Source: Naumovozyma dairenensis CBS 421
Lineage: Eukaryota > Ascomycota > Saccharomycetes > Saccharomycetales > Saccharomycetaceae
Reading direction: 5' to 3'
NCBI RefSeq assembly: GCF_000227115.2
Contig: NC_016486.1
Coordinates: forward strand, 186,001-250,000
DNA: 64,000 bases
The notes beneath the pieces are model-generated. The model had not been told where the DNA came from, searched no databases, and was given only the letters and a program-made list of their open reading frames with translations. Each line of letters begins with the position of its first letter. The first letter of the stretch is position 1. Position numbers and translations under genes: made by a program. Of the stretch, positions 1 to 11,111 are shown in pieces.

Positions 1-1
1 T

Positions 2-940
2 CATGTTAAATTGGTTGATGTCCTTGATGATACTGTTCATAAGAAGGCAATTAGATCTGTGGCTTGGAGACCACACTCTAATTTATTAGCTGCTGGTTCA
101 TTCGATTCTACAGTTTCCATCTGGTCTAAAGAATCTTTCGATGATTTAGAAATTGAAGATGATGATGAGGAAACTAATGATTCAACAGCGGCGACTGATG
201 AACGCACTTTGGAAATGGACCTCTTGGCTATCATTGAAGGACATGAAAATGAAGTTAAGGGAATTGCCTGGTCTCATGATGGTTATTTGTTAGCTACATG
301 TTCAAGAGATAAGAGTGTTTGGATTTGGGAAACTGATGAAACTGGGGAAGAATATGAATGTGTTAGTGTTTTACAAGAGCATTCTCAAGATGTGAAACAC
401 GTCGTATGGCATCCAACTTTGCCTCTACTTGCATCAAGTTCATATGATGATACCATTAGACTTTGGAAAGATTATGATGATGATTGGGAATGTGCAGCGG
501 TTTTAAATGGCCACGAGGGGACCGTTTGGTGTTCTGATTTTGAGAAAATGCTAGATTTAACTGAAGAAACTTGTAATGATAGATTAAGACTATGTAGTGC
601 AAGTGACGATTCTACTGTACGTGTTTGGAAATACATTGCCGATGATGAAGATGGCCAACAAGAATGGGAATGTGAAGCTATCTTACCCGCGGTCCACGCT
701 AGACAAATTTATAGTGTATCATGGGGCCCAAACGGGTTAATCGCTAGTACCGGTTCCGATGGTACATTAGCCATATATAAGGAAACTGAAAATCATGATT
801 GGGAAGTGATTGCTAAACGTGAACTATGCCATGGTGTTTATGAAGTTAATATCGTAAAGTGGATAGATGTTAATGGCAAAATGCTACTGGCCACCGGAGG
901 GGATGATGGTTGTGCAAACCTATGGAGTTGGGATGAATGA
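2..940 (+). CDS. CIA1: Cytosolic iron-sulfur assembly WD40 protein Cia1 (5' partial)
   Basis: WD40 beta-propeller protein of the cytosolic Fe-S targeting complex, which hands Fe-S clusters to cytosolic and nuclear apoproteins. The frame is open to the window edge, so roughly the first 45 residues lie outside; the first visible residues are [12 protein letters not shown] repeats end in VSIW, VWIW, IRLW, VRVW and NLWSW. Stretches such as [12 protein letters not shown] and [15 protein letters not shown] are almost those of yeast Cia1. An acidic insert ([13 protein letters not shown]) lies in the second visible blade. The next gene is HEL2 on the same strand, as in S. cerevisiae (YDR267C-YDR266C). 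Identification is firm from sequence and gene order. Confidence 0.95.
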   Translation, partial: HVKLVDVLDDTVHKKAIRSVAWRPHSNLLAAGSFDSTVSIWSKESFDDLEIEDDDEETNDSTAATDERTLEMDLLAIIEGHENEVKGIAWSHDGYLLATCSRDKSVWIWETDETGEEYECVSVLQEHSQDVKHVVWHPTLPLLASSSYDDTIRLWKDYDDDWECAAVLNGHEGTVWCSDFEKMLDLTEETCNDRLRLCSASDDSTVRVWKYIADDEDGQQEWECEAILPAVHARQIYSVSWGPNGLIASTGSDGTLAIYKETENHDWEVIAKRELCHGVYEVNIVKWIDVNGKMLLATGGDDGCANLWSWDE

Positions 941-1336
941 AAGCAATGCGTACTCTAATAACATATATATCTGTATTATAGAAATGACAATGATAAACTT
1001 ACTTAAGTTGTTGCAACGCTTTTGCATCCATCCATTCATAAACAACTTGTAATCACTCATGAAATCATGAATTATATATACTGTAAGGTTCCAGACGCCT
1101 CTCCGGCACGTGATATGACACCGTATTTCAGCAAATATGAAATGTACGTAAGCAACAACATTCTGAAGACATGAGTAAAAACATTGAAATGTCAACGAGA
1201 AGTTGTTAGCCAAAGAAGTAGACTCTGATTTCTCTATCAAGTATCATATTGAATAGACGTTCCTGACTTTCACGTCGAGGGCTATTGTCGCTAATTTAAC
1301 CGAACACTGATTAATAACTACTTAGATAATTTCCCG
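941..1336. other. Intergenic, CIA1-HEL2
   Basis: There is no convincing gene in this 396 bp. A CACGTG E-box (Cbf1/Pho4 type) is at 1107-1112, about 225 bp before the HEL2 start. The remainder is AT-rich. Confidence 0.5.
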
Positions 1337-3397
1337 ATGTCAGATAATAAGGACAACTCAACAAGTAAAAAGGCTCAAAACAAGTCAGCAAATGTAAAGA
1401 CATCTAACAGCAACAACAACAAGAAAAAAGAATCAAATGGAAAATCCAAATCTAACACTAACCGCAGATCCGGAAATAAGAAAGACACGTCTATGAATAC
1501 ACCATCTGTCTCCAAGAAAAAATTAGAAGAAAATAACGAAGAAGAAGAAGAATATGACGGTGACGATATATGTTTGATCTGTGCAAGCAAAATGACATAC
1601 GCTGCTTTATCTCCTTGTCATCATAAGACGTGTCATAGGTGCTCATTTAGACAAAGATCTTTGTTCGAAAAGAAAGCTTGCTTAATATGTAGGACCGAGA
1701 ATGAAACTTTGATCTTTACTGAGAATGTTACAGCTACTTATGAGGATTTTATAAATTATAAACTTGATCAATTTTATGCAGTTAATGAGAAATTTGGTAT
1801 TAATTTTACTTCTTCTGAAGTTGCGAAGGCTACTTTAGACCTACTAAAATACATATGCCCCGTTTGCGAAAGAAACAATAAGGAAATTGAAGATCTTGGA
1901 AATGCCAAGAAATATAATGCTCATTTGAAACATGCTCATAATAAATGTATCTGTACGATTTGTGTTCACAATAATCACCAGTTCCCAAGAGAATTGAAAA
2001 TTTATACTCAAAAGCAATTACAGACTCATCAATCTAAAGGGGACACTGAAGGGTTCAAAGGTCATCCCTTATGTGCATTTTGTTCAGGTCAAAGATTTTA
2101 CTCAGATGATGAACTGTATGTTCATATGCGGAATAAGCATGAGAAGTGTCATATTTGTGATAAAGTAGATTATTCAACCCCTCAATATTTCAAAGATTAT
2201 GATCAACTGTTTGAACATTTCAAAAACTTCCATTTTATATGTACTTTCCAAACGTGTTTGGACAATAAATTTACTGTCTTTAAGGACGAAGTTGAATTAC
2301 AAGCACATATTCTGAAGGAGCATGGTGATGTGGTAAGAGGGAAACCAAAATTATTTCAATCGAATTTATCAACCTTTATGTCTACGCCCTCCACTGTTGT
2401 TAGAGAGAACGGGTCATTAGACTTCAATAATCAACCAAGTTTGATGTCATCGCCATCTCTTTCAAGTATGAGTAACGATGACGATGATGACAATGACTTA
2501 CCTGAAATGAAGCAATTAAGGTTAGAGGAAAGAGCTAAATATTATTTAGAAAATGACCAAAATGCATTCGATACATTCTTAACATATAATACCCAATATG
2601 ACAAGGGATACCTTTCTGCCCAAGCCTTATTACAATCATATAAGGAATTGTTCAAAACTCCCCAATCCGATATATATCTATTAACTAAAAATTTAGCCAA
2701 GACATATTCCAAAGACTCCAAAAAGCATAAGGAATTGTATGCGATCTTTGAAGCCCATGAACAAAGGATGTACATTCAAAATGAATTGCCATCACTAACT
2801 AATTCTTCGTTATCTTTATCAGCTAATAAGCGCTGGACCGGACAAGGTGCAGCACCAAGAGATGCTCGAAATATGTCTTTACCAACTTTGGAAAGGAAAT
2901 CAAAATCGTTTGATCCATTTGCCACAACAGTAAAGAAAACATTAGCTCCCAGAACAGTTGTTAGAACCGTTCGCACTGTAAACAAATCAGTTGGAGGTCC
3001 TATGGGTAACAGAAATAACTTAGGTGGGTCAGCATCCTTATCTTCAGAAGTTAAAGAACAGTCTTCCTACCCATCCTTATCTTCCTTAACTACAACAACT
3101 CTTCCTACCAAAAATGTTGCCAATGCGATATCTTTTACTTCATCTTCTAGTAACAAATCAAAGACTCTGCGTGATCTAAATTTACCTCAATTACCTACTC
3201 CTAAACCTAAAGTATATATACCACCTGTAAAGAAAACTCACGTTCCAGACCCAAAGAAATGGGGTGGTGGGATCGAGAACACTGGGACATCTTTACAATC
3301 TTCACTATCGACGTCATCATTACCGAGTTTGAACAGTACTGTTCCTAAGGGAAGAAAGGCGAAACAAAAACAATTATTGTTCCACATTGGTGTATGA
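1337..3397 (+). CDS. HEL2: RING E3 ubiquitin ligase Hel2 (ZNF598 family)
   Basis: Hel2 senses collided ribosomes and ubiquitinates 40S proteins, starting ribosome quality control. The 686-residue product (S. cerevisiae about 639) has a basic Asn/Lys/Ser-rich N-terminus. A C3HC4-type RING starts at C79-x2-C82 and continues with PCHHKTCHRC and ACLIC. A series of Cys/His zinc fingers runs from about residue 174 (CPVC) to about 340 (for example CAFCSG...HMRNKH, CHICDK). The C-terminal half is low complexity and rich in Ser/Thr/Pro. The start is the first ATG of the frame. It lies between CIA1 and PEX10 as in S. cerevisiae. Confidence 0.93.
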   Translation: MSDNKDNSTSKKAQNKSANVKTSNSNNNKKKESNGKSKSNTNRRSGNKKDTSMNTPSVSKKKLEENNEEEEEYDGDDICLICASKMTYAALSPCHHKTCHRCSFRQRSLFEKKACLICRTENETLIFTENVTATYEDFINYKLDQFYAVNEKFGINFTSSEVAKATLDLLKYICPVCERNNKEIEDLGNAKKYNAHLKHAHNKCICTICVHNNHQFPRELKIYTQKQLQTHQSKGDTEGFKGHPLCAFCSGQRFYSDDELYVHMRNKHEKCHICDKVDYSTPQYFKDYDQLFEHFKNFHFICTFQTCLDNKFTVFKDEVELQAHILKEHGDVVRGKPKLFQSNLSTFMSTPSTVVRENGSLDFNNQPSLMSSPSLSSMSNDDDDDNDLPEMKQLRLEERAKYYLENDQNAFDTFLTYNTQYDKGYLSAQALLQSYKELFKTPQSDIYLLTKNLAKTYSKDSKKHKELYAIFEAHEQRMYIQNELPSLTNSSLSLSANKRWTGQGAAPRDARNMSLPTLERKSKSFDPFATTVKKTLAPRTVVRTVRTVNKSVGGPMGNRNNLGGSASLSSEVKEQSSYPSLSSLTTTTLPTKNVANAISFTSSSSNKSKTLRDLNLPQLPTPKPKVYIPPVKKTHVPDPKKWGGGIENTGTSLQSSLSTSSLPSLNSTVPKGRKAKQKQLLFHIGV

Positions 3398-3569
3398 CTT
3401 ACGATTCCTCAATAAATTTCTTTGAATATATATTATGGTGATAGATAGAATAACAATTACATTTATAAAAACATTTTTTTTATAGAAAACTTCATAGATA
3501 ATAAATCTTTCGCATTTCTCAACTCCTTTCTTTAAAATGTCGCTATAATATTCACATAATGGACAATAC

Positions 3570-4595
3570 CTAAGGTTGTAAAGGTAATATCTGTTGTGGT
3601 AGACATGGTTGTCTGCATAGAGGACATTCTGCCCTTTCTTGACACCAATCCATCAAACATCTCCAACAAAATATGTGACCGCATGGAGAGCAACTTGGGT
3701 CTACCATATCATTTAAACAAAGGATACAGTTCCTTGAACTCGGTGGAATGAAGGGTAAAATCTTTTCATCTGATAACGATATATGGACTACTTCTTGTTC
3801 TTTGGGTATCCTTATTATTGTTCCATCATTTCGTAGTCTATCTTTATTACTTATTTGCAATTTTTCGTTATTATTTGAAGCGCTGTTGAAATTAAGTTGT
3901 CTCAGCCTTTCCATTATTTTAGGTATAACTTTGGCTAGATTTTGAAGTAATATAATGTAACCTACTATAGTATAGGTATTAGAACTTTTATCCCTAAATT
4001 GTTTTTCATTGCTGGAAACTCGATGTCCTAAGGCATACTTCATTCCAAATAATCTCTTCGAAAGATCATAGTAAGCCCCTTGGAAATAAAAGACTATCAT
4101 ATGCGTATCTAGAGACAGGTCTAAAAGGTTTTTGAAACTGAATTTTGAATTATCCTCGTTACTGTTTCCATCCAGCTCATCGTTACCAGTTATCTTTTTG
4201 AAAAGTCTATAGCATTTAAAAACCATATACGAGCCCAAAATATGTGAAAGTATAAACAATAATTTTCTGTATCTTTTCAGTAATTTAGTTCCCTTTCTAT
4301 TAACATAAATCAGGTCAACATATTCTTCTCCTAGTGTTCTATTACCTCGCAAAGTAGTCAACGTTAAATACAATAACTTTACTCCTAGACCTATTTCCTT
4401 CGGATGGGTATTCGAAAACAACTGACCCTTTATAGACTTAAGTACTGATATAGTCTTTTCAATCAATATACTTTGGATTTGTTCATCTTTTTGATGTGCT
4501 TGTACGATACTTGGGGCATCTGCAAACGGTAAAACTAGAGATTCTTCCTTAAGTTCATTAGGAGTTAAGCCATCAACAGAGGCAACTTCACTCAT
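3570..4595 (-). CDS. PEX10: Peroxisomal RING E3 ligase Pex10
   Basis: Pex10 is a peroxisomal membrane RING ubiquitin ligase that works with Pex2 and Pex12 in recycling the import receptor Pex5. The 341 residues match the family length. The C-terminal RING is clear at about residues 290-328: CILC, SPCGHIFCWRC, ECPLCRQ. The preceding region has the hydrophobic stretches expected of the membrane domain (for example KLLFILSHILGSYMVFKCY). It is convergent with HEL2 and divergent from AKR1, as in S. cerevisiae (YDR265W). Confidence 0.94.
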   Translation of the reverse strand: MSEVASVDGLTPNELKEESLVLPFADAPSIVQAHQKDEQIQSILIEKTISVLKSIKGQLFSNTHPKEIGLGVKLLYLTLTTLRGNRTLGEEYVDLIYVNRKGTKLLKRYRKLLFILSHILGSYMVFKCYRLFKKITGNDELDGNSNEDNSKFSFKNLLDLSLDTHMIVFYFQGAYYDLSKRLFGMKYALGHRVSSNEKQFRDKSSNTYTIVGYIILLQNLAKVIPKIMERLRQLNFNSASNNNEKLQISNKDRLRNDGTIIRIPKEQEVVHISLSDEKILPFIPPSSRNCILCLNDMVDPSCSPCGHIFCWRCLMDWCQERAECPLCRQPCLPQQILPLQP

Positions 4596-4933
4596 CGCCT
4601 ATAAATCCTTAATGAATGAGTAGATATTTCAACTAAGAGTCTCATACCAACTCTTCTTGTTCCTTTTCTTGCACGTACAAATCACCTCTTCTTCTTAAAG
4701 GACTCCAATAAATCTTTATTGCGATGAAAACCTCAAATTTTTCGAAAATTTAAAGGCTTATCAATTTCTGATTTTAAAGATGCTTTTGGGTGAAAACTAA
4801 AGGCTTAGACCACAAGTCCCTTTGACTTACTTAAATCATTTTCAAGACTAGAGAAAAAGGATTTCTACTCAAATTGAGAAATATCTACTGTATCAAATAA
4901 AGAATAAACCCAAGGACAAAGCTATTTGTAAAG
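4596..4933. promoter_or_regulatory. Divergent promoter region PEX10/AKR1
   Basis: 338 bp between two divergent starts. It is AT-rich with A/T runs. I see no clear consensus factor site and no gene. Confidence 0.4.
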
Positions 4934-7294
4934 ATGACTGATTTACATTCTATAGATTTGGCATCTTCTATTCCGGAAGAGGAAGTGGAAGTGACCAAAT
5001 CGCAACCACAAGCACATGAAGGCATTGAACAACTACAATCAGAAGGACAGGATGATGCAAACTCGTTAAGTTCACTCAAACCGATAATCTCAGAAACACC
5101 GAAACAGGAGGAGGAAATTGAGAGTTTGAAAGGTGATCCAGTCATAAGGCAATATCATGTTGCATGTCAGACAGGTGATTTGACTACAGTGAAACAATTG
5201 ATTTCATCAGGTGTGATTGATATCAAACATGACTATGATGATGTAGCTGTAAATGATGAAAACGAAAGGACAACAGGGTTACATTGGGCTAGTATCAACA
5301 ATAGATTGTCGGTCGTCAAATATCTGATTAGCCAAGGTGCTGATGTTAATGCTACAACTGGGAACCTGAATGCGACACCATTACATTGGGCTGCTAGGTA
5401 TGGTTACGTGTATATTGTGGATTATTTATTACAACATGGAGCTGATCCATCTTTGTGTGACCTACAAGGGTTTAACCTTCTACATTTGGCAATAAATAGT
5501 TCTAATATCATGCTTGTTGTCTATGTATTATTTTTCATTGTCAGTAAGAATATCTTAGATGTTGATTGTCAAGATCCTCATGGAAGAACACCGTTGCTAT
5601 GGGCTGCTTATCAAGGCGATTCTTTGTCAGTTGCTATATTATTGAAATTTGGCGCATCTACTAAGATAACTGATGAAGGAGGGTTCACACCATTACATTG
5701 GGCCACCGTAAAGGGTCAACCTCATGTTTTAAAATATTTAATTCGTGATGGAGCTGATTTTTTCAAAAAGACAAATGACGGTAAAGATTGCTTTACAATT
5801 GCTAAAGAAATGAACACGGAATACTCTTTAAGGGACTCATTAAGGACATGTGGTTTTGATATTAATGGATTTCCTATTAAAAAATACTTCAAAACAAGTG
5901 ATCATGCAAAAATGGTAACATTTTTCGCTCCATTAGTACTTTTATCTACCATATTCTTATTATGGAGTCATATCCATCCATTATTCGCATTAATAGTATC
6001 TCTTTTGTTAGGACTTGTTACAATTAAAGCGTTGAAGAAGTTTGTGTTACCATCGTATGATGACGACACAATTTTCCATAAAAGCATCCTCAAATCACCA
6101 TTCGTTTCCGGTATATTCTTTGGTAGTGTTGTATTATTAACTGTTGTTTGGTTTTTCCATATCTTACCATGGACTATTGAAGAGGGGGAAAGTCATGTAC
6201 TAATGGCTATTATCCTATTTGCTGTATTTTATATCTTTTCCAAATTATTAATATCAGATCCAGGTTGTATTCCTCCAGAAACAAATCATGATAATATTAG
6301 AAACATTATAAAAGAATTATTAGATGTTGGCAAATTTGATAGTAAAAACTTCTGTTTAGAAAGTTGGACCAGGAAACCATTAAGAAGTAAATATTCACAT
6401 TTGAACAATGCTCTCGTGGCAAGGTTTGACCATTTTTGTCCTTGGATTTATAACGATGTTGGTTTGAAAAATCATAAAAATTTCATTGGATTTATTTTGT
6501 TGGTTGAAGCTGGGATCATTACGTTTGCTTCATTATGTTTCGAATATTTTGATGAATTAAAAGATCATTTTGAGGTCAATGAAAACACTTCCTGTTTCCT
6601 ATTGGGAGATAATGATCTTTGTTATGGGTTTACTTATGATAGGCTAACGTTTCTAATACTGTGTTGGTCTTTGATTCAATCCATTTGGCTAATTATCTTA
6701 ATTTCGATACAAGTATTCCAAATCCTTTATGGTGTTACAAATTCGGAATTCAATAAGTATGTTAAAGATAAGAAGAGAAGACAAGACGATCTACATAGCA
6801 CAATAAACCATAATGAATTCTTTAATACAACCCCTGAGGATCTACTACTTAATGAAGATGATGATAGTGATATTTTTGATAATGTAAGTCATGATAGGGA
6901 CACTTCCGTGAGTACTACTGTACCACCACAAAATGAAACCCAGATGAATTTACAAAGGTCTAAGACTTGTTTTAATGTTTGCTGCTCAGTAACAGGTATG
7001 GATCAACTGAAAACAGTAATCAAAGAAACATTAGGGATACATTCGATCTCAGGAAGTCGTATACGTCCAACAAATTTACTTTCATCGATCCCAACTAATT
7101 ATGGATGTAAAAGAAATATGCTTGATTTTTGGTTGACGAGTGATGTGATGGCACCATTATATCATCGGTTATTATTTTCTCCTACATCATCAAAGGCGTT
7201 ATTAAATGGTATTGAAGTTGACTATTATAAGTTATACAAGTTTCCCAAGAAGGACGCACCACCATTTGAGGTACTGGGCCCAGATGTTGTGTAA
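4934..7294 (+). CDS. AKR1: Ankyrin-repeat DHHC-family palmitoyltransferase Akr1
   Basis: Akr1 S-palmitoylates proteins such as Yck1/Yck2 at the Golgi. The 786-residue protein begins with an acidic region and has ankyrin repeats at about 70-310 ([39 protein letters not shown]). Several hydrophobic segments follow, and the catalytic cysteine-rich region contains D499-H500-F501-C502-P-W, followed by [13 protein letters not shown]. The family motif is DHHC; Akr1 usually has DHYC, and here the third residue is Phe. The acidic C-terminal cytosolic tail is intact. Gene order (PEX10-AKR1-DIN7) equals YDR265W-YDR263C. AKR2 is the alternative paralog, but synteny favours AKR1. Confidence 0.94.
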   Translation: MTDLHSIDLASSIPEEEVEVTKSQPQAHEGIEQLQSEGQDDANSLSSLKPIISETPKQEEEIESLKGDPVIRQYHVACQTGDLTTVKQLISSGVIDIKHDYDDVAVNDENERTTGLHWASINNRLSVVKYLISQGADVNATTGNLNATPLHWAARYGYVYIVDYLLQHGADPSLCDLQGFNLLHLAINSSNIMLVVYVLFFIVSKNILDVDCQDPHGRTPLLWAAYQGDSLSVAILLKFGASTKITDEGGFTPLHWATVKGQPHVLKYLIRDGADFFKKTNDGKDCFTIAKEMNTEYSLRDSLRTCGFDINGFPIKKYFKTSDHAKMVTFFAPLVLLSTIFLLWSHIHPLFALIVSLLLGLVTIKALKKFVLPSYDDDTIFHKSILKSPFVSGIFFGSVVLLTVVWFFHILPWTIEEGESHVLMAIILFAVFYIFSKLLISDPGCIPPETNHDNIRNIIKELLDVGKFDSKNFCLESWTRKPLRSKYSHLNNALVARFDHFCPWIYNDVGLKNHKNFIGFILLVEAGIITFASLCFEYFDELKDHFEVNENTSCFLLGDNDLCYGFTYDRLTFLILCWSLIQSIWLIILISIQVFQILYGVTNSEFNKYVKDKKRRQDDLHSTINHNEFFNTTPEDLLLNEDDDSDIFDNVSHDRDTSVSTTVPPQNETQMNLQRSKTCFNVCCSVTGMDQLKTVIKETLGIHSISGSRIRPTNLLSSIPTNYGCKRNMLDFWLTSDVMAPLYHRLLFSPTSSKALLNGIEVDYYKLYKFPKKDAPPFEVLGPDVV

Positions 7295-7802
7295 TAATAA
7301 TATTTTTTTCTTTATAGATTTAGTCACATATTTCCAGTATTTAGTATATATTATGTTATAGTATATATATCTGAATAAAAGAGTACAAAAGTTGTAATCA
7401 AAATCACATTAAAGTATGGAACGACTAATATAATAAACTGAATAAGTAAAGATAGGTGTGTAAACAAAAAAAAAGGGTGACGCGAAAGAATTAGGAAGCC
7501 CGAGATCACTTTTTGTTTATATTTTACCCCTTTTGGAGGAAAAAATAGAGGATAATACCGTTTTCGCGTTCCATGATGTCCCCTGTTGCCCCTGGTTACC
7601 ATCAGATACGAAGAATACTTTAGAATCTTCAGAGATATATTGAAATCTGTCAGTTTTATAGGTATATATACACATATAATTGAAGGAAAGATTAACTCAA
7701 CTCTGTATGTTTTTGTTTAATTCCTTGATTGACTCAGGTCCCTTGCCAGTGCCACAGTAGCAATTGCCACTAAAAAAAAAAAATAACAAGTAACAAAACA
7801 GA
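7295..7802 (+). promoter_or_regulatory. AKR1-DIN7 intergenic with SBF-like sites
   Basis: 508 bp without a gene. CGCGAAA at 7481-7487 and its inverse TTTCGCG at 7562-7568 match the SCB consensus CRCGAAA for the G1/S factor SBF. They lie 235-320 bp before the DIN7 start. A run of 11 A lies at 7773-7783, just before the start. Confidence 0.4.
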
Positions 7803-9053
7803 ATGGGCATTGCAGGTTTACTTCCACAATTAAAAACCATACAAAGGCCAATGACATTAAGTCGATATGCTGGTATGACGCTTGGAATTGATGGATATGC
7901 CTGGTTACACAAGGCGGCATGTTCATGTGCCTATGAATTAGTAATGGGTCGTCCTACTGAAAAATATTTACAATATTTTATTCGGAAATTCAAGATGATG
8001 AAACAATTAAATATTCAACCATTTGTTGTATTTGATGGTGGTCCCATTGAAGTGAAAAGGGCTATTGAAATGGATCGACTGAGAAAGAGAGAAAATAATA
8101 AATTGATGGCGAAAAAATTATGGTGCAATGGTGAAAGGCATGCTGCTATGGAACGTTTCCAAAAGAGTGTGGATGTTACTACTGAAATGGCTAAATGTAT
8201 TATTGATTATTGCAAGGATAATTCGATACCGTATGTTATTGCGCCTTTTGAGGCAGATTCACAGATGGTTTATCTAGAGAAGATTGGTATGATTGATGGA
8301 ATAATATCTGAAGATTCTGATATCTTGATATTTGGTGGTAACAGGTTAATAACAAAATTAAATGACTCTGGTGACTGTTTACAAATTTCAAGTGCTGATT
8401 TTATCAAAGTTCAAACAGAAAAATTTCCCATTGGAGAATTAACTGCAGATCAAATTAGAATGTTGGTTTGTTTATCTGGTTGTGATTATACAAATGGGAT
8501 ATGGAAAATTGGATTAATTACTGCAATGAAGTTAGTAAAGCAATTCTCGGATATGAATTCTATTATTTCCTATCTCAAGGAGCTTAATAACGATAAGAAG
8601 AAATATATTATTTCTGATACATTTTTGCAAGAATATGAATTTGCCAATTATTCATTCCAATATCAAAGAGTATTTTGCCCAAAGAGGAATGAAATAGTTA
8701 CATTAAATGAAATATCTAACATTACTAGTAATAAAGAATTAGAAATAATTTCACAATGTATTGGATCCGTGGTCCGTAAAGGAGATAAGTCATTACGAAA
8801 GGAATGCGTTACAAATTCAGAAGATATCAATCACGAACTATATCTGCAAGTAGCTGTTGGTAATTTAGATCCACAGAATTTTATGAAGAGACTTATAAGC
8901 AGAGAAATAAAATTGAAAGAAAAGTATGGGAAGGAACGTGAAAGAAAGAGAAACACAAAGAAAGCAACAACTAATATATTCATTGGAGAAAATCATAATA
9001 ATTTATTAAATACAATTCCATCAGCGTTCAACGTTGGATGTCCTGCATATTAA
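7803..9053 (+). CDS. DIN7: XPG/FEN-family 5' nuclease Din7 (Exo1 paralog)
   Basis: Structure-specific 5' exonuclease/flap endonuclease. In S. cerevisiae Din7 acts in mitochondria and is induced by DNA damage. The 416-residue product (family about 430) starts with the invariant MGI. It keeps the metal-binding acids of the XPG N and I domains: D30 (GIDGYAW), D78 (VFDGG), E150 and D152 (FEADSQM), D171 and D173 (SEDSDIL), and D228 (GCDYTNG). The following helix-hairpin-helix loop reads GIWKIG, with Trp where Pro is usual. It lacks the long C-terminal tail of Exo1, which together with its place between AKR1 and the YDR262W homolog indicates DIN7. Confidence 0.88.
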   Translation: MGIAGLLPQLKTIQRPMTLSRYAGMTLGIDGYAWLHKAACSCAYELVMGRPTEKYLQYFIRKFKMMKQLNIQPFVVFDGGPIEVKRAIEMDRLRKRENNKLMAKKLWCNGERHAAMERFQKSVDVTTEMAKCIIDYCKDNSIPYVIAPFEADSQMVYLEKIGMIDGIISEDSDILIFGGNRLITKLNDSGDCLQISSADFIKVQTEKFPIGELTADQIRMLVCLSGCDYTNGIWKIGLITAMKLVKQFSDMNSIISYLKELNNDKKKYIISDTFLQEYEFANYSFQYQRVFCPKRNEIVTLNEISNITSNKELEIISQCIGSVVRKGDKSLRKECVTNSEDINHELYLQVAVGNLDPQNFMKRLISREIKLKEKYGKERERKRNTKKATTNIFIGENHNNLLNTIPSAFNVGCPAY

Positions 9054-9209
9054 GATATAAATGTATATATATATATATATAAATAGGTATAAGTGTCATA
9101 AGTGTCATAAACGAATATTCAAAATAAAATAATAAAATAGAAGAGGAAACAGAAAAAATAAGCAAAGAACATCATGTTGGATAAGAGTTTTCCCTAGGCC
9201 CTTTCTTCA

Positions 9210-10025
9210 TTAAGCTGTATCATCTGGCCATTCTAAACATGAATCAATGATCAAAATCACACCATTTTCACTGGTAATAATTCTTTCTACAGGGTGATAG
9301 ATATTATCTCTTGTTGAAGCGATACAAAAATCGTTTTCCAAAGAACCCACTTCATTTCTTTTCAAAAGGATTTCATTCCCGTTGACACTTTTCAATAATA
9401 CTTCACCTTTCTTTGGGGTTTCCAATATATTTGATCTATTATCGTCATAAGCGACGATATGAGATCTTACAAATTGGGAAATATTCTCATCTATTGCCAA
9501 ATCAATATCCAGTTCTGAAGCTTTTTCATCTTCCAATTTAGAGATATCTCTTGGAAATTGCCATGGTTTCAAAGATAGATTAACGATAGCGTTATTTGTT
9601 GGTGCGATTATGATAAGATCTTGATTAGAATCTGATAATTTGGTATATGTTTCAGGATCGTTCCTTATATAACTTGCAAACAATTCAATCTCCTTAAACA
9701 ATGGTAGTTTAGAATCTAACGCAACGATATGGAATTCGCTGGTTTCTCTACCGGTATCTTGGTGTGATGATGTTGGAGAAAATATATCATTTAAATTGAA
9801 AGGTTTCTTATTGAGAGATCTTTTTGATAATGTTGGATTTCCCTCGTTTAAATTTGTATTCTCTAGGATATTATTGCCTGGTAATAATCTTTTATGTAGT
9901 TTCCCGTTAGAGTCCTTAAATGTTTCTAAATTCACAACGTTTTTCGAGGAAACTTGTGTTATTGAAAGTAATGAGATTGTCGTTATGCAAAATAGGAAGG
10001 ATATGAAAGCAGTACCTTTAAACAT
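9210..10025 (-). CDS. FAS1-domain secretory/vacuolar protein, YDR262W homolog
   Basis: A 271-residue protein, the size of S. cerevisiae YDR262W (about 272), whose function is unknown. I choose the ATG at 10025 because it opens directly into a signal peptide (MFKGTAFISFLFCITTISLL). An ATG 43 codons upstream would bury that signal. The mature part resembles a single fasciclin (FAS1) domain: IVALDSKLPLFKEIELFASY, LIIIAPTNNAIVNL, FVRSHIVAYD, and a closing IITSENGVILIIDSCLEWP. It is divergent from EXG2 across a 1.1-kb interval. Identity rests on gene order plus domain pattern; the biochemical role is unknown. Confidence 0.82.
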   Translation of the reverse strand: MFKGTAFISFLFCITTISLLSITQVSSKNVVNLETFKDSNGKLHKRLLPGNNILENTNLNEGNPTLSKRSLNKKPFNLNDIFSPTSSHQDTGRETSEFHIVALDSKLPLFKEIELFASYIRNDPETYTKLSDSNQDLIIIAPTNNAIVNLSLKPWQFPRDISKLEDEKASELDIDLAIDENISQFVRSHIVAYDDNRSNILETPKKGEVLLKSVNGNEILLKRNEVGSLENDFCIASTRDNIYHPVERIITSENGVILIIDSCLEWPDDTA

Positions 10026-11111
10026 CTTTACTTTGTCTGAAGTACAGTAAACTGATAATATTTTTGTTAATAGTATTATTTGTTGTAGTATAAAATATCG
10101 GAAAGGGTAGTAAGGATTCGAAATATCTAAGTAAGCTTTTATTTGTTTGCTCATTCAAATAGAACAAACCTAACCGATGCCCATCCCTTCTCCGTACCTT
10201 TTCTATAAGTTAACTAACAAGGATCAGTTATTTTTTCCCTTGTTGTACTATAATAACTGGAATATTTCTCAGCTAATGGGTTACCCGGAGAATAAGGGGT
10301 TAGGTTTCTTAAACACTTTTAAAGTTAGGGTAAGACAAGTTTGCCCTGGACTAAAGAACCTTTTTTAAACCCGTCCCAAGTGTTACCCTTCCGTGCACAG
10401 AAATTCGCCAAAAAAAATTACGTCAAAATATCTTCTAACGCGGCATTACCTAATTTAGGTAAGAGAACACTCGAGGGAAATAACCGTGTCATGCTCAAGG
10501 TTACCGTCTTCCAAACGCTAACCACATTTTCCCGTTTTTTTTTTCAGATCTAAGTTTTTCCATTTCCGCAACGTCATCTACGTCTTCGCCAAAAGTAACG
10601 AAGAAGGAGAAGGCGTACCTACGTCTGTGTTTACGGCAGTTACGTAATTTCTTCCTGTCCATCAACAAACACCACACTGGAAATTTACTGCTCGAGCATT
10701 AGTTTGTTTTTGTTTCAATTTTCTTTTTTTCTTTCATTTGTTGACATTGATATATTATGTACGTAGGTATGCCGTTCTAGGTTTTTTCATTTGAAAGGAT
10801 GAATCTCCATTTCCGATAAGGATACTAAATAAATAGATTTATCATTGCGACATATTCACCGAACCGTGCTACTGCTAGGAACGCATACTCTATTCTCGAG
10901 GCAAAAAATCATCTCTGATCTTTGCTTGAGCATACTACATCCACTCTCATATCAAGAACAACCACTACAGACAATAAAAAGTGGAAAAAATTCATTTCTT
11001 ATTGATCAAAGAAGAAAAAACAAACCAACGAACAAATAATCAAACAGAATAATCGTTCGGTTTTATAAAATTTCGCTAAATAGAAAAAATAATATAATAT
11101 AATATAATCGC
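10026..11111. promoter_or_regulatory. Divergent intergenic region, YDR262W homolog / EXG2
   Basis: About 1.1 kb without a credible gene; short open stretches have no family signature. A Reb1-type TTACCCG is at 10281-10287. T-rich tracts (10530-10545, 10700-10735) and an AT-rich TATA-like stretch (11085-11107) precede EXG2. Confidence 0.4.
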
